From CAYOZN01 sp964408455 (lineage in GTDB: Bacteria; Planctomycetota; Phycisphaerae; UBA1845; UTPLA1), in contig CAYOZN010000005.1 of NCBI GenBank assembly GCA_964408455.1, positions 177,503 through 241,502 on the forward strand: a DNA stretch of 64,000 nt, in the 5' to 3' direction. Under the pieces are notes generated by a model. The model saw only the letters and a list, made by a program, of their open reading frames with translations, ran no database searches and was not told the DNA's origin. Positions within the stretch are counted from its first letter, which is position 1. Each line of letters starts with the position of its first letter. The position numbers and the translations under genes are program-made. This document shows, in pieces, positions 44,301-51,528 of this stretch.

Positions 44301-47300
44301 CCCGCCAACCGGAACGCCGTCAGCCCGAACGGCCGCGCGTCAACACCATTCGCCCGCGCCAGCCGGCCGATCGCACTGGCGCCGCCCAGCCGGGCCGCCC
44401 CGGCGCATCCGCCACGCAGCCGGCCGCCCGCACGACGCAGCCCACCACGCAGATGACGCCGGAGGAGTTGATTCGCGAAGCCGCGGCCCGCAGCGGCGGC
44501 CAGATGAACGATCTGACGCGCGAGCAGCTCGAGCGACTCAGCCAGCAGCTTTCCGGCGCGCCGCTCACCATCGTCGAGGCCGGTCCCGACGGCATCATCG
44601 TCGAGGGTCTCGAATCCGACGTGGAGATTTTCTCCGACATTCTCCAACTGCTCGACCAGGCGACGCCGCAGAAGGAAATCCGCTACGTCAAGCTGAAGAA
44701 CGCCCAGGCGCGAAATCTCGCCGAGACGCTGAATGACGTCTTTGGGCGGATAGAGCCCGCTCGCCAGTTGCCGCAGGACAAGGTCGACATCATCGCCGAT
44801 TCGCGCACCAACGGTCTCTACATCGCCGCCACGCCCGCCAAGATCCCGCAGGTGCTGGAGCTGATTGCCGAGGCCGATCGCGAACCGCCGGATGACGACA
44901 CGCGCCGCTTCGTCTTCAAGAACCGGCGCGTGACCGAGGCCGCGGAAGTGCTCAAGAGCATCGCGGCGGAGCACCTGCGCCAGAAAGGTCTTCAGCCCGA
45001 TCAGATAACGTTACAGATGGACCAGTTCACCAACTCAGTCTACGTCACCGCCAACGAGGCGGACATGAAGTTCATGGAGGAGACGATCAAGACGCTGGAC
45101 ATGGAGCTGCCCGAGGAAGTCGAAGAAGAAGTCATGGGCCAGGCCAATGTCATGATCGTGCCGCTCAAGATTGCCAAGGCCGATACGCTGGCCACGTTGC
45201 TCATGGACCTGCTCACCAAGGCCGCGACCGGCGACACGCCGATGAAGGACTTCATTCGCCGCCTGCGCCTGCTGGACGAGCAGGGTCAACCCCTGGCCAC
45301 CGTCGATCTGAATAAGCCCATCTTCGTCTTCGGCGATCCCGATTCGAACGCCCTCATGATCGCCAGCACGCTCGAAAACTGCCTCATCATGAAGCAGGTG
45401 GCCCTCGCCTTCGACAAGGAGCCGTCCAAGGCCGCCGTCGAGCACCGCGTGTTCGCGCTTCGCTATGCCGACGCACAGGACGTGACCACCACGATCAGCG
45501 AGATGCTGACCGCCAGCGAAGACCTCACGCTGCGGCCCGGCAAGCCCGATCGCGGCGGCGTGCCCGAGGGCGAGGCCGGCACGCTCGTCTACAAGGCGGT
45601 CATCAAGGCCGATCCGCGCACCAACCAGGTCGTCGTCGTGGGTCGCCCCGATGCGGTCGCTATCCTCTCCAACATCATCACCCAGCTCGACGTGAAGGGC
45701 GCCGACGTCATGCCGTTCGAGATCGTCCCGCTCGAGTATGCCAGCGCCACCGGACTGGCTCAGGCCCTGAACGAGATGATGGAGGCGCGAAAGGCCGCCA
45801 TTCCCACGGGCACGGGCGAAAATGCGCAAAAGGCCGAGACCGTCATCATCACGCCCGACGCGCGGTCGCAGACGCTGATCATCGCGGCCCGCCGCGAGCG
45901 GGCGGAAGAACTGAAGGAGCTCATCAGGAAGCTCGATGTCAAGGCGACGGCCCTGGTCGAGAACATCCGCACCATTACGCTCAAGAACACGAGCGCGACC
46001 GACCTGGCCCAGAAGCTCCAGGAGCTGTGGACGCAGCAGGCCGAGCAGCGCGGCGGCGAGGCCGGCGGCTTCGCCATCGAAACGCCCGCCATCGTGGCCG
46101 ACCAGCGCAGCAACTCGCTCATCGTCGCCGCCAGCCCCAGCGACTTCGAGGCCATCGAGGCCATCGTGCAGAAGATCGAGAACCTGCCGCTCAACCCCAT
46201 GGCCGACATCTACATCGTCCGCCTCCAGAACAACTCGGCCTCCCAGCTGGTCAGCCCGCTCCAGAGCCTGTTCGACCAGCGGGCCGCCATGCGCGTGCTC
46301 GAGGGCGAGCCCCGGCCCGAGGACAAAGTGACGATCCAGGCCGACGAAGTGACCAACTCTCTGTTAATAACTGCCTCGCGGGAAAACTACGACGTATTGC
46401 GACAGAAGGTCGACGAACTCGATGTGCCCATCGCCGTCACCGGCCAGATTGAATTCTTCGAGTGCGAGAACGTCTCGGCGCTTCGCATCAAGGACGTGAT
46501 AGACCAGATGTTCGAGGAGCCGCCCTTCAAGCCCGGCGCCACCGGCGGAGGGGAAATCGCGGAGACCCGCGAACGCGTCAACGTCGTGGTCGACGATCGC
46601 AGCAACACCATGATCGTCTCGGCCAGCCCCGAGAACATGGCGCTGGTCCGGAACATTCACGGCCGCATGAACAGCGTGAAGACGCCGTGGGATTCGGCCA
46701 TCACCCGCATCATCGATCTCAAGTTCGCCGATGCCGTCGAAGTGGCAGCCCAGGTGGAGGACTATTTCCAGCGGCTGGACGAAATCCGCCAGACCGGCGG
46801 CGAGGGCGGCGCGGCAAGCACGTCGCTCTGGGGAGTCAAGCTCTTCCACGACGAGCGCCGCAATCGCCTTATCGTCGGCGGCACCAAGGACGGCATCGAT
46901 CGCGCCGTCGAGCTGATCAAGCAGCTCGATGTCCCGCCCGGCACGCCCAATCAGGAGGTTCAGGTCTACCCACTGGTAGAGGCGCCGGCCGTGCGCGTGG
47001 GCGAGATGATCCAGGCCATCTTCCAGGAGCGAAACCAGGCCCGCCAGGGGGCCACCGGCCCGCAGATCAACCCGATTCCCGTCACCGTCCAGGTGCAGGA
47101 GTCGACCAACAGCATCGCCGTCAACGCGACCAAGCTCGACCACATCCTGGTGCGCGAACTGATCGCCAAGCTCGATCGGCCCAGCGCTCTGCTCCAGATG
47201 ACGCGCGTTTTCAACCTGCGACAGGCCAACGCCGAACGCATCAAGGAGATTCTCGACGAAATCTACCAGGCCGGCGGCGGCCAGGGCGGAACCGGCGGCA

Positions 47301-49414
47301 CCACCGTGTCGGTCGTCCCCGATCTGCGCAGCAACTCGGTCGTCGTCGCGGCCCCGCCGGGCGAACTGGCAAACGTGGGCCAGCTCATCGAGCAGCTCGA
47401 CAAGGCCAACATCGATGCTTTGGACGAGGTCGAGGTCTACCCGATCAACAACGAAGATGCCTCGAAGATGGCCGAGCTGATCAACCAGATCATGACCGGC
47501 GAAGGCGGCGGCGAAGGCGCGATCCAGGCGACGGCTGACGAGAATCTGCCGCCCCCGGGATCGCGCGGCCTGCGATACTCGCGGGAAGGTCAGGTGCTCC
47601 GCAGCCTGAGAGAGAACATCAGCATCAGCTACAACGAGCGCAGCAACAGTGTCATCGTGGTGGCCCCGCCGGCCGCGCAGGAGCTCATCGCCGCGCTGAT
47701 CGCCAAGCTCGACGGCATCCAGAAGCGCGAAGTCATGGTCAAGGTCTTCCTGCTGCGCAATGCCGACGCCACCGCCATGGTCGAAAAGCTGGAGGCCATC
47801 TTCGCCCAGGAAGCCGGCGCCGAGGACCAGCAGGCCTTCCAGGAAGGCCGCGAGTTTCAGGTCGAAGGCGGGTCCACCACCATCGGCGACGTGCCGACTG
47901 CCGCCTCCCAGAACGGTGACTCCCGTAGCGGAACCTTTGGCCGGCCGAAGACCACCTTCGTGCCCGACGAGCGGACGAACTCGGTCATCGTCGCCGGCTG
48001 GGGCAGCGATATCGAAGTCGTGTCCGACATCATCGACCAGCTCGATTCGCGGGATATTCAACCGCGCGACGCCCTCGTCTACACGGTGGTCAACATGGAA
48101 GCGGAAGACATGCAGACCGCCCTCGACGCCTACTTCCAGGCCGAGAAGTCCGTGTTCGAGGGGATTGAGGCACTCTCGCCGCAGCAGAAGCTCGAACGCG
48201 AAGTCACGGTGACCGCCCATCCCGAAAGCAATCAGCTCGTGGTCTCGTCCAGCCCGCGCCTCATGCCCGAAGTCATGCGCATCATCGAACAGCTCGACGC
48301 GCCGCCTCCCCAGGTGCGCATCGAGGTCATGATCGCCGAAGTCACGCTGAATGATTCGTTTGAGATGGGCCTCGAGTTTGCCCTTCAGGAGCTGCGCTTC
48401 AGCGAGACCGCGGTCGCCGGCCCCAACGGCATCCTCCAGAGCAGCCACTTCGACGTGATCGGCGGCACCGACCTTGGCGCGGCCGGCTCGGGCCTGGGCG
48501 GCTTCTCATTCACCGTCACCGGCGAAGACTTCAACTTTCTCGTGCGGGCGCTTCAGAGCGACAGCCGCCTCGAAGTCATTCAGCGGCCCATGATCATGTG
48601 CCAGGACAACCAGATCGCGAAGATCAGCGTCGGTCAGGAAGTGCCCACGCCCACCGGCACCGCCGCCGGCGCGGACACGGGCGGCACGTTCCAGACGCAG
48701 GTGCAGTATCAGGAGGTCGGCATCATTCTCGAAGTCGAACCCAACATCAATCCGGATGGCTGGGTGTACATGCGCGTGGCGCCCGAAGTCTCCGCCATCG
48801 CCGATTCCACGATCCAGGTCGCCCCCGGCGTCTTCGCACCCATCTTCACCAATCGCTCCGCCGAGACATTCGTTGCCGTGCGCGACGGCGAAACCGTCGT
48901 CATCGGCGGTTTGATTACCACCGAGGAGAGCGAAGGCGAAACCAAGGTGCCGCTGCTGGGCGATGTCCCCGGCCTTGGGGCGCTGTTTCGCACGACCATT
49001 CGCGACAAGGTGAAGACCGAGCTGCTATTGGCCCTCACGCCGCGCATCGTGCGCACCGTCGAAGATGGCCGCCGGCTCAGCATCGACGAAATCAGGAACT
49101 CGACCATCCTTACGCCCGACATCAAGGGCAGCCGCTTCCTCGGCAACATTCGGCAGACGCCCGAGAGCGTCGACGCCATCGATTCGATCGAGGACCTCCC
49201 CTCGGATACCAACTATGTGCCGGTCGAACCCTATCCTCCCGGATTGGATGCGGAGCCGGTCCGCACGCGGCCCGCGCCCCCGCCCGCCGACCAGCCTCGT
49301 TACGGCCCCCCGGCGCCCAGGTACGGTCCCATGGTCCCATCGGTCGATGCGGATGACGTGGTGGCCCGGCGACCGGCCGCGTCCCCGATTCAGCGCACCG
49401 CGGGCCATCCCTGA
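35363..49414 (+). CDS. Giant secretin, GspD-like, with ~43 tandem N modules
   Basis: This 4,683-residue protein starts after a GGGAGG site. It has a signal peptide (LLIALAAFAFVAPPAAMAQA) and a Gln/Arg/Pro/Thr-rich linker to about residue 240. An N0-like domain (about 242-345; TFSYHETPWPEVLRDFSRMS) follows. Then come about 43 tandem modules of N1/N3 type (about 363-4310). Most end in the pattern D-x-R-x-N-x-(L/I)-(I/V)-V-x-A, then LI..LD. One secretin pore domain follows (about 4312-4570): VRIEVMIAEVTLNDSFEMGL, then VPLLGDVPGLGALFRTTIRD, then LLLALTPRIVR. A Pro-rich tail closes it. Ordinary GspD is about 650 residues with three N1-like modules. The module sequences differ throughout, so this is not recent duplication. 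The single ORF has no frameshift that I can see. It should sit in the outer membrane facing the periplasm. Confidence 0.93.
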   Translation: MNSTPDILLRAGRWTLALLIALAAFAFVAPPAAMAQAQDPPADKQDDADEDTGEDEDSQASDDADRKAAAEAAGTDDSKQPSTRPATTQRATTQPADVGGHQRGSNRLEEARRRALRSVSRPSANDPQRRAEEPARITRPSRDQDSAARDRSRTPANRTNVRQPRGANGDTDDPAAGDPAAVQPRESRRSRTNARTPADRRPPTPAVRPPASTTGATDAAAQPGDADTSDPSAPVTNTTTTMRVIEFDLANPDPESREYTFSYHETPWPEVLRDFSRMSGLPLANLSSFTSTDTLTYYSAEKFTFLEAYHKLNELLLAVPYNNYVLQRHPTYLTIDPIPELANRIPVERMFNTFEEFEAANLDPYDVCMTVYRVPEGWTPYEIIELFRTHFSDTYGTEIIGDNEIELEGLAREHHEFKRVVAHLTSLPRNLDLRDPVYTKFQLKHAKAQDVYNMLRQLYPAQGGSPIVPTPPRGRGRQPAATPSPVPAVEGNVDQLAMVADTRNNIIYADGPDYLMNDVAATIANLDVGEFEPPQQEVVPVRNASANAVINAIRPVQQLMQASLVKGQNDWIAPEVRAALNWDISPAFGENAILVVGGSEGLAQARKLIQQFDVAPDWRTRVIELAHADANQLTPIISGGLPPVAPGDQQAVLTPYTSKSILVTSTQADFDKIMEMVAAFDKPADQRHEHFVSLQHAKPSDVAETITQLIDSGAVPAIAPRQTMNVAAVPQPAQAQQQQQAGRRGRQPRNVRVPTPAVKPGQPQQMGETTIDQPVLLPDDAAGTLIVFCVDRDWPRIEGLIDDLDEAAGRVKPVMETIALEHADAQDVAQMINQMLTPVQGLPTKDDYTQMVTADAYNNTITLWAKPDFIEEIRPLIAKLDVPMEGDVKVIRLRNCKAEVIQPILAQAILGADAPPPPISAAQQAAQQAAAARNRGRGARQPAAAAGVTAAVRGNADVRIVAEPITNSLIVQAPPKQLKQIEDLVAQMEAKTPGPSRVVLEAMKRPAQEIADTLVSMMASGVATAGSNVPGLHAGGQALKVVAIGDRIILDGPQDQVAEAIQLVDNIDVEDQAPVTRKFKVVDAELVERLLREQLTGIQQAGRAASTRQAPGRAVANRPGQPQQPVQQINIAPVADQPIQISTNTDDDTIMVTAKPSEFPRIEKMLAIIMADPEQVENGPKPGDTPLNIHFIALKHKKAFDIAFTVEDLFNDGTGSKIRLDESPTDERTLMVTGYRPAQIPQIEELVSKFDTPGSGGSGKIYRVDLEGKMPAEQILQIIARGGYSSKSGIPVKVGGRMGSDLVQVIDIHADEEEEPATDGQAPAGNSTPSGATPSGISPCVLPATLLNGLAVSIGQSRPQEEQADDEEPRIKTTIIRPSGAVERREPTGGELTDFGLGAKDELRIFTDPGGNLVIVGPEDEAELLEEFIEELLPEEGRQVIRVFPLKYADVNAVTQLLNEVFNQSAPSGAAARRAGRQPMQMPQAMQPQQPQIDPKTGQPVPQQQGGRQQQQQQQAMAAPVQARIKVVPDERTKSLFVVAAESDIPQIVDVLKKIDVSQVDHKTLRIFKLEKLEAEQVVQNLRDILGLDQPAGAAAARGRGRPGQQQPQGGQNVEQQIVGMPGTQGAATVSADKIKLTAEPQTNIIIAQAPPDTLELIAGLIAELETLTNTRAWEMRRVALKHARATEIAEIVDDLARELLVGGGAGGQQQPQQFQGGPGGGRGGPRRGGANRVLVESDARTNSVIIAGEKKDLDVCVGIINDLDIAGGDTNVRQFAVKGTPTEMVTTLKELFNPSRGGRGPDTSDIVITANDATRLIIVKAPTAQMAEIEDQIKKMDAEIEDWKALRTIVLKVANAESVAETLNTVFGEARGRTGRGGAAGGEVSIHGNKSTSTLFVRCPDELFDQIKQVANDLDKAPTDVSVTRFSLKHAAAQAVHSTLQTMMVQAVSQRSDLNLDLIGITPDPRTNSLVLVGGPTSKMLMTQMLAQVDVPPETPLQRKSKSYTLPTGQDVNQVAQNINAMFQGVSPHTHGVEAPRVTANVAASMIIVDANDDQHKKIEDAIINPILANVGEGPQSYQVKLQFARADEIKPIIEDSMSKWKQARGNKPQDSFTVTADPNSNLLLVNAAPHVKAEFDKQLAQLDTEGIAISERNPMAYVVKYASPQAVQQAIAASFPARAGMSSRDQVSVSVDMNTNTVLVNANEKNQQKVAELVAMMDVEGEAGAAKKNHAYQVKHAQATQLATLLTNHFNKVKPAVGRGFPVNIVGDDAASMLIVNANDKDYDEVLAAIQQFDVPPPAEMQRKTFKLTYADPGAVAQNINRSFAPTGRMPSPRDVVLAVENWTTNTVFVTANAEKMKQIEGVIGEMDRSDGGERKVHTINVVNANPVDVANAVQQIYADIFRMRRQQTPPSIKAVPGTTQIVVHANDAELAQITDLVQKADVGGGRVVHTVIMPEQVPARTVSDTINQLFGAQAGRTDGPKAQYHEPTNTVLVHATDVEFDKINKQLIEPLGKSEAAFARQFYKIKLKYAVADEVAQTLQEFFDKKSGASTRRNLPPWMRGGQQQQDDNVAIIAEPTSNTLLVFATEAAKKLIDDLIADIDSDDGPERIVQMVTLEHTDATEMIDILTEYLKVPKRSDSGERDEFVPWWFDGRREQQDEKVVLAGDMRLKAIESSNSIILAGRQESVNDAIAKIKELDVPNAGVMPEVVKLENSNATEVAEALTQLFIDSRTTSGRDASGVKLTIVPRDASNELIIRGKPSEVSAVVSMATDMDRRMAAESYKGGIQLVKIPLGQNVEDLADRIESIINDGERDLAQKTKGYKEDRVQIAADQRASVLMVHASRSKLEEVVRLVDELVSLTPDGGAIKRTVIKLDTLSAEDARRLAEQLQEGSNGSGSNRGNRGGRGFGGARRPRGDAGWTHDRRYDRLLHDAPCPAGATNVAGSVPAFLMNATAGAAISQTTQPARRQPERRQPEARQPERRQPERPRVNTIRPRQPADRTGAAQPGRPGASATQPAARTTQPTTQMTPEELIREAAARSGGQMNDLTREQLERLSQQLSGAPLTIVEAGPDGIIVEGLESDVEIFSDILQLLDQATPQKEIRYVKLKNAQARNLAETLNDVFGRIEPARQLPQDKVDIIADSRTNGLYIAATPAKIPQVLELIAEADREPPDDDTRRFVFKNRRVTEAAEVLKSIAAEHLRQKGLQPDQITLQMDQFTNSVYVTANEADMKFMEETIKTLDMELPEEVEEEVMGQANVMIVPLKIAKADTLATLLMDLLTKAATGDTPMKDFIRRLRLLDEQGQPLATVDLNKPIFVFGDPDSNALMIASTLENCLIMKQVALAFDKEPSKAAVEHRVFALRYADAQDVTTTISEMLTASEDLTLRPGKPDRGGVPEGEAGTLVYKAVIKADPRTNQVVVVGRPDAVAILSNIITQLDVKGADVMPFEIVPLEYASATGLAQALNEMMEARKAAIPTGTGENAQKAETVIITPDARSQTLIIAARRERAEELKELIRKLDVKATALVENIRTITLKNTSATDLAQKLQELWTQQAEQRGGEAGGFAIETPAIVADQRSNSLIVAASPSDFEAIEAIVQKIENLPLNPMADIYIVRLQNNSASQLVSPLQSLFDQRAAMRVLEGEPRPEDKVTIQADEVTNSLLITASRENYDVLRQKVDELDVPIAVTGQIEFFECENVSALRIKDVIDQMFEEPPFKPGATGGGEIAETRERVNVVVDDRSNTMIVSASPENMALVRNIHGRMNSVKTPWDSAITRIIDLKFADAVEVAAQVEDYFQRLDEIRQTGGEGGAASTSLWGVKLFHDERRNRLIVGGTKDGIDRAVELIKQLDVPPGTPNQEVQVYPLVEAPAVRVGEMIQAIFQERNQARQGATGPQINPIPVTVQVQESTNSIAVNATKLDHILVRELIAKLDRPSALLQMTRVFNLRQANAERIKEILDEIYQAGGGQGGTGGTTVSVVPDLRSNSVVVAAPPGELANVGQLIEQLDKANIDALDEVEVYPINNEDASKMAELINQIMTGEGGGEGAIQATADENLPPPGSRGLRYSREGQVLRSLRENISISYNERSNSVIVVAPPAAQELIAALIAKLDGIQKREVMVKVFLLRNADATAMVEKLEAIFAQEAGAEDQQAFQEGREFQVEGGSTTIGDVPTAASQNGDSRSGTFGRPKTTFVPDERTNSVIVAGWGSDIEVVSDIIDQLDSRDIQPRDALVYTVVNMEAEDMQTALDAYFQAEKSVFEGIEALSPQQKLEREVTVTAHPESNQLVVSSSPRLMPEVMRIIEQLDAPPPQVRIEVMIAEVTLNDSFEMGLEFALQELRFSETAVAGPNGILQSSHFDVIGGTDLGAAGSGLGGFSFTVTGEDFNFLVRALQSDSRLEVIQRPMIMCQDNQIAKISVGQEVPTPTGTAAGADTGGTFQTQVQYQEVGIILEVEPNINPDGWVYMRVAPEVSAIADSTIQVAPGVFAPIFTNRSAETFVAVRDGETVVIGGLITTEESEGETKVPLLGDVPGLGALFRTTIRDKVKTELLLALTPRIVRTVEDGRRLSIDEIRNSTILTPDIKGSRFLGNIRQTPESVDAIDSIEDLPSDTNYVPVEPYPPGLDAEPVRTRPAPPPADQPRYGPPAPRYGPMVPSVDADDVVARRPAASPIQRTAGHP
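36450..48300 (+). repeat. Array of ~43 N1/N3-like protein modules inside the secretin gene
   Basis: Hand parsing gives 43 module ends of the form LI..LD or equivalent, averaging about 92 residues. Modules begin with a strand like R.F.LKHA.A.D(V/I)A..L..LF and end with V..D.RTNSLIV.A. Modules 13-14 carry Gln/Gly-rich insert loops (QGGQN, GGQQQPQQ), while modules 17-24 (about 41,100-42,900) have almost none. The repeats are protein-level; DNA identity between units is low. My count could be off by two or three. Confidence 0.8.
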
Positions 49415-49438
49415 GAACGATCACCGACTGCAAAAGAC

Positions 49439-50101
49439 ATGAACGTCCGCACCGCTGTTACTGGTATGTCGCACACCCGAGCCATCATTGCGCACAGGGG
49501 CCTCCTGGCGCTCGCCCTGGCCGCTTGCCTAGCCGGCTGCGAGCAGCCGGAGAATCAGACCGGCTTCGGTCGCAATCCCCTTGCACCAAAAAAGGAGCCC
49601 AAGGCGCCGCTCAAGCCCGTCTACGTTCCGCCCGATGTGCCGCAGTCGAACATCGTGCAGGTCACCAAGTTCTTTGAAGAGTTCCCCTGGCTCAGCTTCT
49701 CCGGCGGCGAAGCCGGCAACATCGACGGCTTCAAGTGCGCGCTGTATCTGTCCACGCCCACCAGCAAGGGAAAGGGCGTCTTCGGCAGCGGCAGCCTCGT
49801 CGTCGAAATGTACCGCCTCGATCGCACGGAACGGGCCGAGGTGCCGGCGCTCGTGCAGACGTGGGAACTCCCGCCTGACCAGCTCTACCTGTTCCAGTCC
49901 AGGCGGCCGACCATGATGGGCTGGGGCTACGGCCTTCGGCTCCGTTGGGCCGACGATGTCGACGTTCGTGGCAAGAAAATCGCCATTCTCTTCAAGTACG
50001 TCCGCGAGGACGGCCGCATCGTCCACGCCCAGCGTCAGGTGCTGACCGTTCCCTTGTACAGCGACAACCGCGGGCCGACCATCTCCAGGCATCGCCGCTG
50101 A
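49439..50101 (+). CDS. Lipoprotein, unknown function, companion of the giant secretin
   Basis: This 220-residue protein has a signal and lipobox LALAACLAGCEQPE. The mature part opens with a Pro-rich stretch (KKEPKAPLKPVYVPPDVPQS) and has a beta-rich domain (GFKCALYLSTPTSKGKGVFG, SLVVEMYRLDRTERAEVPAL, LRLRWADDVDVRGKKIAILF). It lies 24 bp after gspD and shares feature order with the lipoprotein at 22559. By position it could be a pilotin-like or periplasmic partner of the secretin (inference). Start at 49439 or 49466. Confidence 0.68.
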   Translation: MNVRTAVTGMSHTRAIIAHRGLLALALAACLAGCEQPENQTGFGRNPLAPKKEPKAPLKPVYVPPDVPQSNIVQVTKFFEEFPWLSFSGGEAGNIDGFKCALYLSTPTSKGKGVFGSGSLVVEMYRLDRTERAEVPALVQTWELPPDQLYLFQSRRPTMMGWGYGLRLRWADDVDVRGKKIAILFKYVREDGRIVHAQRQVLTVPLYSDNRGPTISRHRR

Positions 50102-50123
50102 TGGCGGTGCTGGTGTCAATGTC

Positions 50124-51443
50124 ATGAGCCGTACTCAAGCCGGGCCCGCCGATCTGTTCCCCCCGCGTTTTTATGCACGCTGGCTGCTGGCCCTGCTGGC
50201 GGCTGTCGGCGTGGCCATCAGCCTGGTGCTGACCGGCATGAGCCTGCCATCACCCGCGGGCGAACCGGGTCTTGCCTCTCGGCTGTGCACACCCGGCGCG
50301 CGGATCAACTGTGACCACGTCCTGGCCAGCCCGTGGGGAAAGTTCAAGGGTATGCCCACGGCGATGCTCGGGGCCGGCTACTTCGCGGCGGTCTTCATCT
50401 GGCTTGCCGTCGTCGGGCTGCCGAATCGAGCCGGTCGCGCGTGGCATGCCGTGCCCATGGCACTCACGGGCCTGGGCGTCGTGGCTTCGGCGTACTTCAC
50501 GTTCATCATGGCCGTGCGTTTGCCGGTGTGGTGCACATGGTGCCTGGCCGCCCATGCCGTCAATATTCTGCTCTTCGCCGGCATCCTCTGGACGTGGCCA
50601 CGGCGGCGCGCCGCCGCAGGCGATTCCCCGCCTGTCGCCGAGCCCCGGCAGCCGTCGGATGCCCGTGCCCTTGCCGTTCTGATCGGCTGCGCCGGCCTGC
50701 TGCTGTGCGTGCTGCTGGGCGGCATCGGCTGGGTCAACCAGATCAAGGCGGTGCAGTTTCAGCGGCTCTGGCTCGATGCGACAAACAACGCCGACTACAT
50801 CCTCTGGCGTCACCAGTCCTCGCCCGTCCGCGACATTGCCGTTCGTCCCGACGACATCGCCCTCGGCACGCCCGACGCGCCCCGCGTTCTCGTGGTCTTT
50901 TCGGACTTCGAATGTGCCGGCTGCCGCGAATTCCATCGAAACGCCGACTCAATCGAGTGGCAGTTCCATGGCACGCTGCGCATCGTGTTCAAACACTTTC
51001 CCATGGATTCCGCCTGCAATCCCGCCGTCGAGGGCCGATTTCACGCCCACGCCTGCGACGCGGCCACCGCCGCGGCCGCCGCCGCCCTGGCCGGCACGCC
51101 GCAACAGGTAATAAAATACGCGAAGCTGCTTTTTGACAGTGCCGCCGGCCTGCCAGCCGATCCCTATGTGCGCCTGGCCGAAATGGCCGGCATCGACGGC
51201 GATACCTTCGCGTCCGCCCATAACGGGCCCGAGCCCGCGCGGCGCGTTCGCGAAGACATCGAGCTCGGCCGCGCCATCGGCGTCAGCGCCACGCCGGCCA
51301 TGTTCCTCGACGGTCGCGAACTGTCCGCCTGGCAGATTCTCACGAACGAGTTGAACATGCGCATGGACCCCATCTCCTCTCTCGAACTCTGGGAGCGCCT
51401 CCTCTCCACGCCGGCCAGAAACAAGCCCAGCTCGGAAAGTTGA
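50124..51443 (+). CDS. VKOR-DsbA-like disulfide-forming fusion
   Basis: This 439-residue protein has an N-terminal vitamin K epoxide reductase domain with four or five helices: Cys55 and Cys63 in the loop (LCTPGARINCDHVLASPWGK) and the active CTWC (137-140) in LPVWCTWCLAAHAVN. The C-terminal soluble DsbA/thioredoxin-like domain carries CAGC (264-267) after VVFSDFE and a cis-Pro stretch SATPAMFLDG. VKOR reoxidises the DsbA-like Cys pair using quinone, so one protein both makes and recycles disulfides in the periplasm. It is 22 bp after the lipoprotein gene, within the secretion operon. Confidence 0.93.
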   Translation: MSRTQAGPADLFPPRFYARWLLALLAAVGVAISLVLTGMSLPSPAGEPGLASRLCTPGARINCDHVLASPWGKFKGMPTAMLGAGYFAAVFIWLAVVGLPNRAGRAWHAVPMALTGLGVVASAYFTFIMAVRLPVWCTWCLAAHAVNILLFAGILWTWPRRRAAAGDSPPVAEPRQPSDARALAVLIGCAGLLLCVLLGGIGWVNQIKAVQFQRLWLDATNNADYILWRHQSSPVRDIAVRPDDIALGTPDAPRVLVVFSDFECAGCREFHRNADSIEWQFHGTLRIVFKHFPMDSACNPAVEGRFHAHACDAATAAAAAALAGTPQQVIKYAKLLFDSAAGLPADPYVRLAEMAGIDGDTFASAHNGPEPARRVREDIELGRAIGVSATPAMFLDGRELSAWQILTNELNMRMDPISSLELWERLLSTPARNKPSSES

Positions 51444-51528
51444 CCCGCGCTCCCGGCGTCGCGTCGGCGGATTGGGGTAGATTCCCCATAAAAAAATTTC
51501 CGCCGTGCCCGCGCGGCGCGGTAAATTG

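Noticed and set aside
44050..44480. A frameshift inside the secretin gene
   Set aside because: The change to basic Pro/Gln/Arg sequence looks like a frame change, but the module pattern resumes in the same frame at about 44,500 and other frames here contain no module pattern.
35363..49414. The giant secretin as an assembly or annotation artefact
   Set aside because: The modules differ strongly in sequence and codons, the frame is open throughout, and it has one start region, one N0 and one pore domain; a collapse or duplication error would give near-identical copies.
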